DNA of 9,837 nucleotides from Deltaproteobacteria bacterium. Its GTDB lineage: Bacteria > Desulfobacterota > DSM-4660 > Desulfatiglandales > HGW-15. Positions 1 to 6,119 of this stretch are shown piece after piece. The stretch covers positions 1-9,837 of the forward strand of contig JAHECH010000100.1 of assembly GCA_024641835.1 (NCBI GenBank), read 5' to 3'. Position 1 is the stretch's first letter. Every line of letters starts with the position of its first letter. The notes under the pieces are model-generated. The model worked only from the letters and a program-made list of their open reading frames with translations, was not told the origin of the DNA and made no database searches. The translations under genes were made by a program, and so were the position numbers.

Positions 1-12
1 CATCGACTCCTT
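1..12 (-). promoter_or_regulatory. Possible ribosome binding site and start codon of a further leftward gene
   Basis: On the minus strand AAGGAG (12-7) is followed three bases later by ATG (3-1), at the very edge of the window. It lies 80 bp beyond the small cyd-operon ORF, in the same direction, with no convincing terminator between them. It could be the start of the next gene of the operon. The spacer is short and nothing of the product is visible, so this is only a suggestion. Confidence 0.25.
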
Positions 13-92
13 GATATTTTGAAAATAAAGCGGGTCAGGTGCCAACGGGCTGTTGCCCAATTTTCTTGGATTCCTGAGCACGCGGTTCGAAG

Positions 93-212
93 TCACCAGA
101 TCGAGATTGCCAGTCGGGCACCATATGCCAGAAAGAGAGCGGCGATAAGCCCTCCAAACCAAAGAGCAATAAACCAGAACCATTGCCGCTGACCCTCAGT
201 AGCCGGTTTCAT
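93..212 (-). CDS. Small single-helix membrane protein of the cyd operon (CydX/DUF2474-like)
   Basis: A 39-residue ORF starts at an ATG that overlaps the last 17 bases of cydB in another frame and ends in TGA. It encodes a short polar N-terminus (MKPATEGQRQ), then a Trp/Phe-rich hydrophobic stretch beginning WFWFIALWFGG (about residues 11-31) followed by Arg33, and ends ...AISIW. One membrane helix preceded by charged residues is the plan of the small third subunits encoded after cydAB: CydX, and the DUF2474 family found with CIO-type oxidases. In those families the subunit packs against CydA and stabilises the hemes. The W-x-x-x-x-LW-x-G-x-x-x-x-L pattern and later Arg recall DUF2474 more than CydX. 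There is no strong Shine-Dalgarno sequence, so translation is probably coupled to cydB termination. Position, overlap and composition make it a likely real gene; the exact family is inferred. Confidence 0.72.
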   Translation of the reverse strand: MKPATEGQRQWFWFIALWFGGLIAALFLAYGARLAISIW

Positions 213-1215
213 GGGAGGCTTTCCCCCGGAAGACGTAGTAGCTGTAGCCGGTATAGGCGAGCACCACCGGCAGCAGGATGACTGTGCCTATGAGCAGCAG
301 CGACTGCGACGGGGGCGCAGCGGATGCCTGACGGAAAGTGATCTCGAAGGGCACTACCCAGGGCCATAAGCTGATCCCCAGGCCAAGATAGGCCGTCAGG
401 AATACGCCGATACTCAGGAAAAACGGGCGGGACTCCCTGCCCTTGTGAAGATCTCGCCAGATCATGATGAACAGGACCAGGCTTGCAGTCGGTATGGGCA
501 AGAGAAAAAAGAAGTTGGGGAGGCTGAACCATAGGATCCTGATTTCCTCGTTCATGACCGGCATGCTGATGCTGACGATAGCCAGGAATAGCCCCACGTA
601 ACCGAGGGCATAAGAAGCGCACTTTCGGGCCCAGTCCTGGGTGGCCTCGTCGGTTTTCATCACCAGCCACGCGGCACCCAGAAGGACATAGCCGAAAATC
701 AGGGCCACCCCGGTCATGACGCTGTAAGCGTTGAGCCAGTCGAATGAGCCGCCGGCAAAGCTCCTCCCCTCCACCTTCACCCCCAGCACGATCGCACCCA
801 GAATCGCTCCCTGCATGAAGGTGGCCAAAAGGGAGCCGAAATGGAAGGCGTAATCCCAAACACGCTGCGATTTGCCAGTGGCTTTGAACCGGAATTCAAA
901 CGCTACCCCTCTGAAAATCAACCCCTGCAACATGAGGAGCACCGGGATGTACAGCGCGGGCATCAGGACCGCGTAGGCCAGCGGGAACGCCGCGAACAGG
1001 CCGCCGCCTCCCAGGACCAGCCAGGTTTCATTGCCGTCCCAAAAAGGGGCGATGGAATTCATCATCCGGTCCCGGCACTGGTCCGAGGGTGCAAAAGGAA
1101 AGAGAATACCCACCCCCAGGTCGAAGCCATCCAGCAGAACGTAAAGGAAAACCGCCGCGGCTATCAGGCCATACCAGATAAGCGGCAGGTCCAGAAAACG
1201 CTCAAAGCTAAACAT
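196..1215 (-). CDS. cydB: Cytochrome bd-type quinol oxidase subunit II
   Basis: A 339-residue polytopic membrane protein, the hemeless partner of CydA in the cytochrome bd oxidase, which oxidises quinol and reduces O2 to water at the inner membrane. From the chosen start MFSFERFLDLP the family signatures are visible: DGFDLGVG at residues 29-36 and the APFWDGNETW motif around residues 57-66, whose Trp-Asp pair is conserved in CydB. About eight hydrophobic segments follow. I chose the ATG at 1215 because GGGAGG lies five bases upstream and the N-terminus then matches CydB proteins. The frame is open 22 codons further (to 1281), but that extension is hydrophilic and lies wholly inside cydA. The start overlaps the cydA stop by 8 bp (ATGTTTAG), a sign of translational coupling. 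Length is normal for the family, and I see no damage. Confidence 0.95.
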   Translation of the reverse strand: MFSFERFLDLPLIWYGLIAAAVFLYVLLDGFDLGVGILFPFAPSDQCRDRMMNSIAPFWDGNETWLVLGGGGLFAAFPLAYAVLMPALYIPVLLMLQGLIFRGVAFEFRFKATGKSQRVWDYAFHFGSLLATFMQGAILGAIVLGVKVEGRSFAGGSFDWLNAYSVMTGVALIFGYVLLGAAWLVMKTDEATQDWARKCASYALGYVGLFLAIVSISMPVMNEEIRILWFSLPNFFFLLPIPTASLVLFIMIWRDLHKGRESRPFFLSIGVFLTAYLGLGISLWPWVVPFEITFRQASAAPPSQSLLLIGTVILLPVVLAYTGYSYYVFRGKASHETGY

Positions 1216-2611
1216 GGTTGCCTCCCTTTTCTCCGACCAAGCCGGTGGCAATCGGCGGCTTGCTGAGGCCGTGGTCGCCATAGGCGCGATCTCCCCTATC
1301 GGGGCCCCTGCCGATCAACGTAAGAATGTAATAGCTGCCGGCCCCGAACACGAAGACGTAGGTCATGATAAAGGCAAAGAGAGATATGGCGATGGGAGTC
1401 CGTATGACGGGTGACGTGGCCTCTGCCGTCCGAAGGACGCCGTAGACGATGTAGGGCTGCCGGCCGATTTCTGTAACGAACCATCCTGCCAGCACGGCGA
1501 TGAACCCGGCAGGAGTCAGGGCCATACACCAGTACTGAAACCACCGGGTGTCGAATAGCCGCTTTCTTACGTAAAGAACCAGCGCCATCACGCCGGTGGT
1601 GATCATCAAAAGGCCCAAGCCCACCATGATTCGAAACGACCAGAATACCCAGGCCACCGGCGGGCGTTCGTCCTTCGGCCACTCTTTCAACCCCTTCACC
1701 TCGCCGTCGAGATCGTGGGTGAGGATCAGGCTGGAGAGTTTTGGAATTTCCAGGCCGTACTTCGTGGCCTCTTCCTCCTGATCCGGCCATCCGAAAAGCA
1801 TCAAGGGCGCCCCGCGCTGGGTATCCCAGAGGCCTTCCATCGCGGAGACCTTGGCGGGCTGGTGTTCAAGGGTATTAAGGCCGTGAAGGTCGCCGAGCAC
1901 CAGCTGCGTGGGGGCGACAAAAATGGCCATGATCATTGCCATTCCTAGCATCACTCGGGCGTGCTTCACATGACGCCCCCGCCAGATATAAAAGGCGCCA
2001 ATTCCGGCGACGACGAATGCTGTCGTCAGGTAGGCGGCAGTGACCATGTGGGCGAAGCGGTAAGGGAAGGACGGGTTGAAAATCACCTCGAGCCAGTTGG
2101 TTGGATACAGCAGACCGTGTTCCCCCACACGAAAACCAGTGGGTGTTTGCATCCAGCTGTTGGCCGACAGAATCCAGAAGGCCGAAATCAGGGTCCCTGC
2201 CGCGACGATAACGGTCGCGGCAAAGTGGATCCTGGGATGGACGCGGTTCCAGCCGAACAGCATGACTCCGAGAAACGACGCCTCCAGGAAGAAGGCCGTG
2301 AGAACTTCATATCCCAGCAGCGGTCCCAGGATATTGCCTCCTTTGTCGGCGAACACCGACCAGTTGGTCCCAAACTGAAACGACATCACCACTCCTGAAA
2401 CGATACCCATGCCGAAGGTGACGGCGAAGATTTTGACCCACATGCGGTAGATGTCGGCGTAAACTTGATTGCCTGTGCTCAGCCAGCGCCACTCCAACAC
2501 CGCCAGCCAACTGGCCAGACCGATGGTGAAGGCCGGGAAAATAATGTGAAACGAGATGGTGAAGGCAAACTGGAGCCGCGCTAACAGTGTGGCGTCTAGG
2601 CTTTCAAGCAT
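1208..2611 (-). CDS. cydA: Cytochrome bd-type quinol oxidase subunit I, short Q-loop (CIO-like) class
   Basis: A 467-residue protein with nine predicted membrane segments that carries hemes b558, b595 and d and the quinol site. The usual ligand positions can be matched by motif: His22 (SFHIIFPAF) to E. coli His19, Glu102 and Glu110 (GYEVLTAFFLEA) to Glu99 and Glu107, His188 (RFAHMVTA) to His186, and Met329 in SFRIMVG to Met393. Quinol-loop residues HQPAK (Lys254), Glu259 and GRQPY (383-387) are present. The Lys254-to-Arg327 interval is about 66 residues shorter than in E. coli, placing it in the short-Q-loop class that includes cyanide-insensitive oxidases. The usual GRQPW reads GRQPY here. 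The ATG at 2611 has GAGGGA six bases upstream. It is first in the cydA-cydB-small ORF operon. Cyanide resistance itself cannot be read from the sequence. Confidence 0.96.
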   Translation of the reverse strand: MLESLDATLLARLQFAFTISFHIIFPAFTIGLASWLAVLEWRWLSTGNQVYADIYRMWVKIFAVTFGMGIVSGVVMSFQFGTNWSVFADKGGNILGPLLGYEVLTAFFLEASFLGVMLFGWNRVHPRIHFAATVIVAAGTLISAFWILSANSWMQTPTGFRVGEHGLLYPTNWLEVIFNPSFPYRFAHMVTAAYLTTAFVVAGIGAFYIWRGRHVKHARVMLGMAMIMAIFVAPTQLVLGDLHGLNTLEHQPAKVSAMEGLWDTQRGAPLMLFGWPDQEEEATKYGLEIPKLSSLILTHDLDGEVKGLKEWPKDERPPVAWVFWSFRIMVGLGLLMITTGVMALVLYVRKRLFDTRWFQYWCMALTPAGFIAVLAGWFVTEIGRQPYIVYGVLRTAEATSPVIRTPIAISLFAFIMTYVFVFGAGSYYILTLIGRGPDRGDRAYGDHGLSKPPIATGLVGEKGGNHV

Positions 2612-2693
2612 ATTCGATCCCTCACACGTTTATGAATTCCATTGACAACGATCCGATGCGTTAACTCAATATCCTTAATCCGACATTCCCCAG

Positions 2694-2703
2694 ATGATAT
2701 CAT
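2694..2703. promoter_or_regulatory. Perfect 10-bp palindrome in the cydA leader, possible operator
   Basis: ATGATATCAT reads the same on both strands and sits inside a longer imperfect palindrome (CAGATGATATCATTTG, 2691-2706). It lies about 90 bp upstream of the cydA start and just downstream of the best candidate promoter, where a repressor could act. It does not match the FNR consensus TTGAT-N4-ATCAA or the Rex consensus well, and an AT-rich 10-mer palindrome can occur by chance. Confidence 0.22.
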
Positions 2704-2727
2704 TTGCAACCTTTCCCCATGACCGGA

Positions 2728-2756
2728 TTGCTAACACCTCTGGTAAACACTGTCAA
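2728..2756 (-). promoter_or_regulatory. Candidate sigma70-type promoter for cydAB
   Basis: On the minus strand a perfect -35 hexamer TTGACA (2756-2751) is followed after 17 bp by TAGCAA (2733-2728), a weak -10. Transcription would start near 2721 and give a cydA leader of about 110 nt containing the palindrome at 2694-2703. Only the -35 is convincing. Confidence 0.35.
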
Positions 2757-2882
2757 ACAAATGTTTCCTTCTGCTCTTTTCTAAGGTCTTGCCCTAAATT
2801 CCGGATCTTCATGACATTTGTCGCACGCGACTACCCTGAAATGCAAGACAAGCAGTTGTCCCTGCGAACGGACGCACATCAA

Positions 2883-2973
2883 ATTATAAGCTGGCTATTT
2901 TCTGTCAATGCGGCAAGGAACCCGCATGCCGCGAAAATCAAGGATAGATGTTCCTGGTGCATTACACCGTATC
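2883..2973 (+). pseudogene. Decayed 5' end of a REP-associated tyrosine transposase (RAYT) gene
   Basis: The ATG at 2926 opens a frame reading MPRKSRIDVPGALHRIV. This matches the characteristic N-terminus of RAYT proteins (Y1/IS200-like transposase superfamily; typically MPRK-x-RID-x-PGALHHII-x-RG). AAGGAA lies upstream as a ribosome binding site. After about 16 residues the similarity stops in a G-rich tract; the catalytic HUH and Tyr region is absent. The fragment ends against the 3' end of the kinase-like gene. The stretch 2926-2973 matches 6133-6180 at about 37 of 48 positions, and the upstream part 2883-2920 matches 5100-5137. The family assignment rests on the N-terminal motif only. The rest of the 2612-2993 gap holds the cydA promoter and palindrome and nothing else I recognise. 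Confidence 0.62.
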
Positions 2974-2975
2974 GT

Positions 2976-2992
2976 GGGCGGGGTCGGGGGGG
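2976..2992 (+). other. G-rich tract with G-quadruplex pattern
   Basis: GGGCGGGGTCGGGGGGG (17 nt) contains four possible runs of at least three G with loops of one or two bases, if the last seven-G run is split. It lies directly beyond the stop codon of the leftward kinase-like gene, at the broken end of the RAYT remnant. It is C-rich in the kinase mRNA, so any quadruplex would form in the plus DNA strand. The pattern is seen; any function is speculative. Confidence 0.35.
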
Positions 2993-2993
2993 T

Positions 2994-3800
2994 TTATTCT
3001 GCAACTTTGCGACTCGTCAACCGGACCTTGATCTGGACGCCTTCTTTCTCGCTATCGATGACTTTGTCGACCACGGCAATCATCTTCTTTCCTTCCGCCC
3101 AAAAGCCTTCCATGGTGACGACAATGTCCCCCTTCTCGACTTCAACCTTGGCGGAAGGGATAGACTCCACCAGGCCCGCTTGCACCTGAGCGGCCAGGAA
3201 GTGAATATGCATCGCTTTCTGGGACTCGGGAGTGGTTTGAAAATAAGGGAGTCTTACCACCCGGCAGATGAGCTCCACAGCGTCATCCGTGCCTATGGAC
3301 TTGATATGAATGACCATATCATATAGGCTCGGGTCAGTGGTATCAATGCCATAGAGGTAAAGACTCCAGCGATGGCGCGCCTCATCATCTTTTATCAAAG
3401 TCTTTTTCGCCTCTTCGGCTGAGGTTCCATCTCGTCTCATCGCTTCGACCACCCGGTCTTCCATGTCGGCAAAAATCCTGACTTTGAGGGCATGGGAGAT
3501 TTCCTGCACGAAGAAATGGCCAGCCAGCCCATGGTAGACCACGTTATCCTTTTCGAGATAATGCATCAGCGCTTCGCGAACATAAGCCACGTACCTCTCC
3601 TTACCATATGTGAAACGGTCAAGGGCTGAGGGTGCATCGTGAATGGCGCGAAGAAGCTTGATTTCCGGAATATTGAAATGCTCCGAAGCCTTCAGAATGA
3701 TCTCCCGGGAAACGCATTCATATCCGAGTTTCTTGGCCAGTTTTTCGGCCACTTCTTTTCCATGACTGTAGGATCCCCTTGAAATAGTGATTACGGACAT
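2994..3800 (-). CDS. Cytidylate kinase-like protein with a C-terminal BON-like domain
   Basis: A 268-residue soluble protein. Residues 1 to about 190 resemble the cytidylate-kinase-like family (Cytidylate_kin2). ITISRGSYSHGKEVAEKLAKK at the N-terminus is its P-loop region: GSYSHGKE (9-16) has the spacing of a Walker A motif but Glu where Ser/Thr usually follows Lys. It is followed by LGYECVSREIIL, typical of the family. Residues from about 195 to 262 form a separate domain with helix-strand-strand-helix-strand character, including KVEVEKGDIVVTMEGF and GVQIKVRL, the layout of a BON domain. The substrate is unknown; a true CMP kinase would be about 220 residues without this tail. The ATG at 3800 has AAGGAG six bases upstream. 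It lies 52 bp after the TauE/SafE gene in the same direction, so probably one transcript. The kinase-like call is fairly safe; the BON-like call is inferred. Confidence 0.78.
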   Translation of the reverse strand: MSVITISRGSYSHGKEVAEKLAKKLGYECVSREIILKASEHFNIPEIKLLRAIHDAPSALDRFTYGKERYVAYVREALMHYLEKDNVVYHGLAGHFFVQEISHALKVRIFADMEDRVVEAMRRDGTSAEEAKKTLIKDDEARHRWSLYLYGIDTTDPSLYDMVIHIKSIGTDDAVELICRVVRLPYFQTTPESQKAMHIHFLAAQVQAGLVESIPSAKVEVEKGDIVVTMEGFWAEGKKMIAVVDKVIDSEKEGVQIKVRLTSRKVAE

Positions 3801-3852
3801 ACGTAGCTCCTTTTGCGGTCATGCCTTCCCTTGAAGTTTTGATCGCCGGGAA

Positions 3853-4698
3853 TCAGTGAATAGCAGCGACGAGCATCCGGACCCCTGCCAACACCAGGGC
3901 CAGAGCCAGGGCGCGGATGATCCATGACCCTTTAATCCTATTGGAAAGGTATGCTCCCAATTGGGCCCCCACCAGCACTCCCAGGCCCAAGGCCGCGATG
4001 CGGTGCGCTCCCTGATGAAACGACCCCAGCCAGATATGCACCATAGTCGCGCTGAAGGTCAAGATGGCCACAACAAACTGCGAGGTGGCCGTGGCAATGG
4101 CCACTGGAAAATTAAGCAGGTAAGCAAATATCGGCACAATCAAGCTCCCGCCGCCGATCCCCAAAAAGCTGGCGAGAAAGCCCAAGAAAACAAACACGGT
4201 TATTCCTAGGAGGGGATGAAAAGTGTATTCATAAGATATTCCATCCAGCGCCAATAAGGCCCGAGTCATTCCTGAAGACGGTCGAGAACGCTTTTCCCGG
4301 TGTCTCTCGGTATCGGACTTTGGCCTTAAAAACATGAATAAGGCTAAGCCGATCAAAAAGATACTGAAAATAGCTTCAAACAATTTGCGGGAAATCGAGG
4401 CTGTGGTTAGCACACCGAAAATCGCACCCGGAATTGTGGCAACCGCAAACATCAATCCGGATTTATAATCAATCCGCTTCAAGCGGGCATAGGCTCCTGC
4501 ACCGGAAAGGGTATTGATACAAACCACCGCCAAAGAAATCGCCGTAAGATGATGCGCAGGATCATGGGGAAAAAGCACAAGCAGTAATGGCATTAACAGA
4601 AAGCCGCCGCCGGCCCCGATGAGGGTGCCATAGGCCCCGACCCCGAAGCCAAGGGATATCAGGCCAAGATATTGAAATGTGGTCGGGTGCCAGATCAT
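3853..4698 (-). CDS. TauE/SafE (TSUP) family membrane permease
   Basis: A 281-residue membrane protein with about eight hydrophobic segments in two halves. Each half has the glycine-rich signature of the family: TLIGAGGGFLLMP (GAGGG at 28-32) and FLGIGGGSLIVP (GIGGG at 180-184). A polar, Arg/Lys-rich cytoplasmic loop (about 126-146) joins the halves. Members move small organic or sulfur anions such as sulfite, sulfoacetate or thiosulfate across the inner membrane; the actual substrate cannot be read from sequence. The ATG at 4698 is preceded by GGGAG nine bases upstream. It is the first gene of a leftward pair with the kinase-like gene. No sulfur-metabolism gene lies next to it in the window, so a sulfite role is only a family-level suggestion. 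Confidence 0.9.
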   Translation of the reverse strand: MIWHPTTFQYLGLISLGFGVGAYGTLIGAGGGFLLMPLLLVLFPHDPAHHLTAISLAVVCINTLSGAGAYARLKRIDYKSGLMFAVATIPGAIFGVLTTASISRKLFEAIFSIFLIGLALFMFLRPKSDTERHREKRSRPSSGMTRALLALDGISYEYTFHPLLGITVFVFLGFLASFLGIGGGSLIVPIFAYLLNFPVAIATATSQFVVAILTFSATMVHIWLGSFHQGAHRIAALGLGVLVGAQLGAYLSNRIKGSWIIRALALALVLAGVRMLVAAIH

Positions 4699-4785
4699 GA
4701 TAGCGAACTCCCTTTCCTGCAGCAGCTAAGATCCAATTGGATAGGCACCTTTTCTGAGGATGATTAGGTCCTTTAGGGCAAAACA

Positions 4786-4801
4786 CGACAACGCTTTGTC
4801 G
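4786..4801. promoter_or_regulatory. Inverted repeat upstream of the TauE-like gene
   Basis: CGACAA-CGCT-TTGTCG has perfect 6-bp arms around a 4-bp loop, about 90 bp upstream of the TauE/SafE start. Read leftward it is followed by TGTTTTG, so it could be a weak terminator-like hairpin. Its arms would equally suit a dimeric regulator. The stem is too short to decide. Confidence 0.25.
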
Positions 4802-5099
4802 AAAGACCCCGACGGCAATTTCGGTACCAGATTTATGAACTGCCTCGCAGGGGCCACATCTTTCAAGTGAGGTCCCGGATAAAGCGTAGAGTCTTAGACG
4901 AACACTTCTTTGCATGATGCGGGGGTCCTTTTTTGAAGTCAAGATGTTTGATTCAAACCTGATCTCGGATAGTATTCATGATAGATTGCTCTTTGAGAGC
5001 GAAACGCCAACCACGTCGTGCAGGAAGGGGCACCTCCATGAATTTTTGAATTGACCGGCTGCTTTATTCCTCATATGAAAAGGAAGGGAGGGGCATATG

Positions 5100-5137
5100 A
5101 TTATACGTTGAGTATTTTCTGTCAATGAGGTGCGGAA
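5100..5137 (+). repeat. Second copy of the RAYT upstream sequence
   Basis: This stretch aligns without gaps to 2883-2920, sharing the 15-mer TATTTTCTGTCAATG (5113-5127 and 2896-2910) and ATTATA at its left end. The next bases, AATCAGGGATA (5136-5146), resemble AATCAAGGATA within the first copy's coding start, as if about 17 bp were deleted. No RAYT reading frame survives here. It is best read as a decayed copy of the same mobile-element end. Confidence 0.5.
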
Positions 5138-5297
5138 TCAGGGATAAGAGGGATTGAGTTAGCAAAGAGCGTACGCCTAAATACAGCCGGCGATCAGTAT
5201 GGCAGTCAGGAGAGGCGCAGAGTTAATAAGAAAGTGCAATACACCTTGGAAGATCAAAAGTTATAATCTAATGTATGTCCACTATTTCCTGTCCAGG

Positions 5298-5942
5298 CTA
5301 CTTCTCAAAGACCAGTGTTACCGATTGCACCGTATTTTTATTTTTTTCACCACTCAGCCCCACTGTTACGAGAGAAATTGGGGCGTTTGCACCTATGGTA
5401 CCGTCCCATTTCACACCATACTGGATATTGACGGTGAGTTTATTGAAAGGCAATTCCCCTACGGTTCCTGCTGTCTTGACGGCTTTTGCCGCACTCTGAA
5501 TAGCTTGTGCGAGTGCGTCCTTGAGCAATGGAGGCTTCTCAATGGACAATGCCTTACCTCTCGGAGGCTTTGGCTTTGGTACCGAATACGTGTAAGTGAC
5601 GTCGTTAACGACATCGTCTTCATGTGATCCACCCAGTTTGAAGATGAAAAGGTTTACGGCCAACTCGGTTGTTGTCGCTGTCGTAGCCTTGAAGTCAAAC
5701 TCAGCGGTTGAAAGCGGCGGCAGAGCATCAGCGCCGCCGCCAAGATTCGCCTGATATTCAGCTAAAGCGGCTTTTACCTGTGCGATAACTAAATCCAGGG
5801 GCGCGAGGTCTTCGGGTGTTTTGGGGGGCTGCGGGGTCTGTGCGCTCGTGGGGTGCTGAGAGAGAGGCAACGATGGAGTCACACAAGACGCTGACACCGA
5901 TGCTATTGCAGTACACAGCAACAGAAAGAATAGGTTTTTCAT
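5298..5942 (-). CDS. Exported, possibly lipid-anchored protein with two Trypco2-like domains
   Basis: A 214-residue protein beginning MKNLFFLLLCTAIASVSASC, a clear signal peptide. Cys20 could be lipidated, but SASC is a poor lipobox (Val is at -4), so signal peptidase I cleavage at VSA is an alternative. A Pro/Gln/Thr-rich linker (21-48) follows. Residues 50-123 (helix DLVIAQVKAALAEYQ, strands TAEFDFKATT and LAVNLFIFKLGG, then VTYTYSVP) resemble the trypsin-co-occurring domain Trypco2. Residues 140-213 repeat the plan (helix DALAQAIQSAAKAV, strands LTVNIQYGV and ISLVTVGLSG, then VQSVTLVFE), suggesting an internal duplication. I chose the ATG at 5942 because it gives the signal peptide and has GAGG four bases upstream. 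The frame is open 14 codons further. No trypsin-like protease is in view. The secretion call is strong; the domain call is inferred from pattern. Confidence 0.68.
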   Translation of the reverse strand: MKNLFFLLLCTAIASVSASCVTPSLPLSQHPTSAQTPQPPKTPEDLAPLDLVIAQVKAALAEYQANLGGGADALPPLSTAEFDFKATTATTTELAVNLFIFKLGGSHEDDVVNDVTYTYSVPKPKPPRGKALSIEKPPLLKDALAQAIQSAAKAVKTAGTVGELPFNKLTVNIQYGVKWDGTIGANAPISLVTVGLSGEKNKNTVQSVTLVFEK

Positions 5943-6023
5943 GTTTCCTCTTCTGAAAAGGACGCAAGAGATGCGCCACAGCACAAGTTGTTGCCAGTAG
6001 ACGGACAGGGAAGCTCAGGTAGT

Positions 6024-6052
6024 CAAATACTCTGTACCCCATGGCTTGTCAA
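6024..6052 (-). promoter_or_regulatory. Sigma70-type promoter of the Trypco2-like gene
   Basis: On the minus strand a perfect TTGACA (6052-6047) is followed by a 17-bp spacer and TATTTG (6029-6024). Transcription would begin near 6017 and give a leader of about 75 nt before the ATG at 5942. The -35 and spacing are ideal; the -10 is only a half match. Confidence 0.5.
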
Positions 6053-6119
6053 TACCCTTCTTGAAAACTCCGTGTAAACCGAGGGGAACTTCCATGCCTT
6101 ATTGACATATTAGGGCATA

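Larger units (their letters stand above)
4699..5297. other. Intergenic region with inverted repeats, element remnants and a possible small ORF
   Basis: No gene here is convincing. Visible items are: an inverted repeat at 4786-4801; a perfect 13-bp palindrome GTTTGATTCAAAC at 4946-4958; a copy at 5100-5137 of the sequence upstream of the RAYT remnant; and a weaker relative of the same motif at about 5280-5295 (TATTTCCTGTCC), beside the stop of the next gene. On the minus strand an ATG at 4915, with AAGGA ten bases upstream, opens a frame with two cysteine clusters (ERCGPCEAV, VVFCPKGP). It has about 72 codons before running out of frame 137 bp into the TauE gene. It could be a real small protein or the remains of one; I do not recognise it. 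Confidence 0.5.

Noticed and set aside
43..62. Hairpin GGGC-TGTT-GCCC followed by AATTTTCTT as a terminator
   Set aside because: The stem is only four to five pairs and the T-rich side lies on the plus strand, the wrong direction for the leftward cyd operon.
1216..1281. Upstream in-frame extension of cydB by 22 codons
   Set aside because: The added residues are hydrophilic, lie inside cydA and have no ribosome binding site. The ATG at 1215 has GGGAGG at ideal distance and gives the normal CydB N-terminus.
2694..3326. Long plus-strand ORF across the cydA leader and the kinase-like gene
   Set aside because: Most of it is the antisense of the kinase-like gene, and the translation has no recognisable domain or good start. 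Only the short RAYT frame at 2926 is meaningful here.
5074..5127. 17-codon ORF (MKRKGGAYDYTL...) with a purine-rich region nearby
   Set aside because: It is very short and runs into the repeated element end; the corresponding frame in the other copy reads differently. There is no evidence of translation.
5199..5627. Plus-strand ORF entering the Trypco2-like gene
   Set aside because: It lies mostly antisense to the exported protein, has no ribosome binding site, and the translation looks random.
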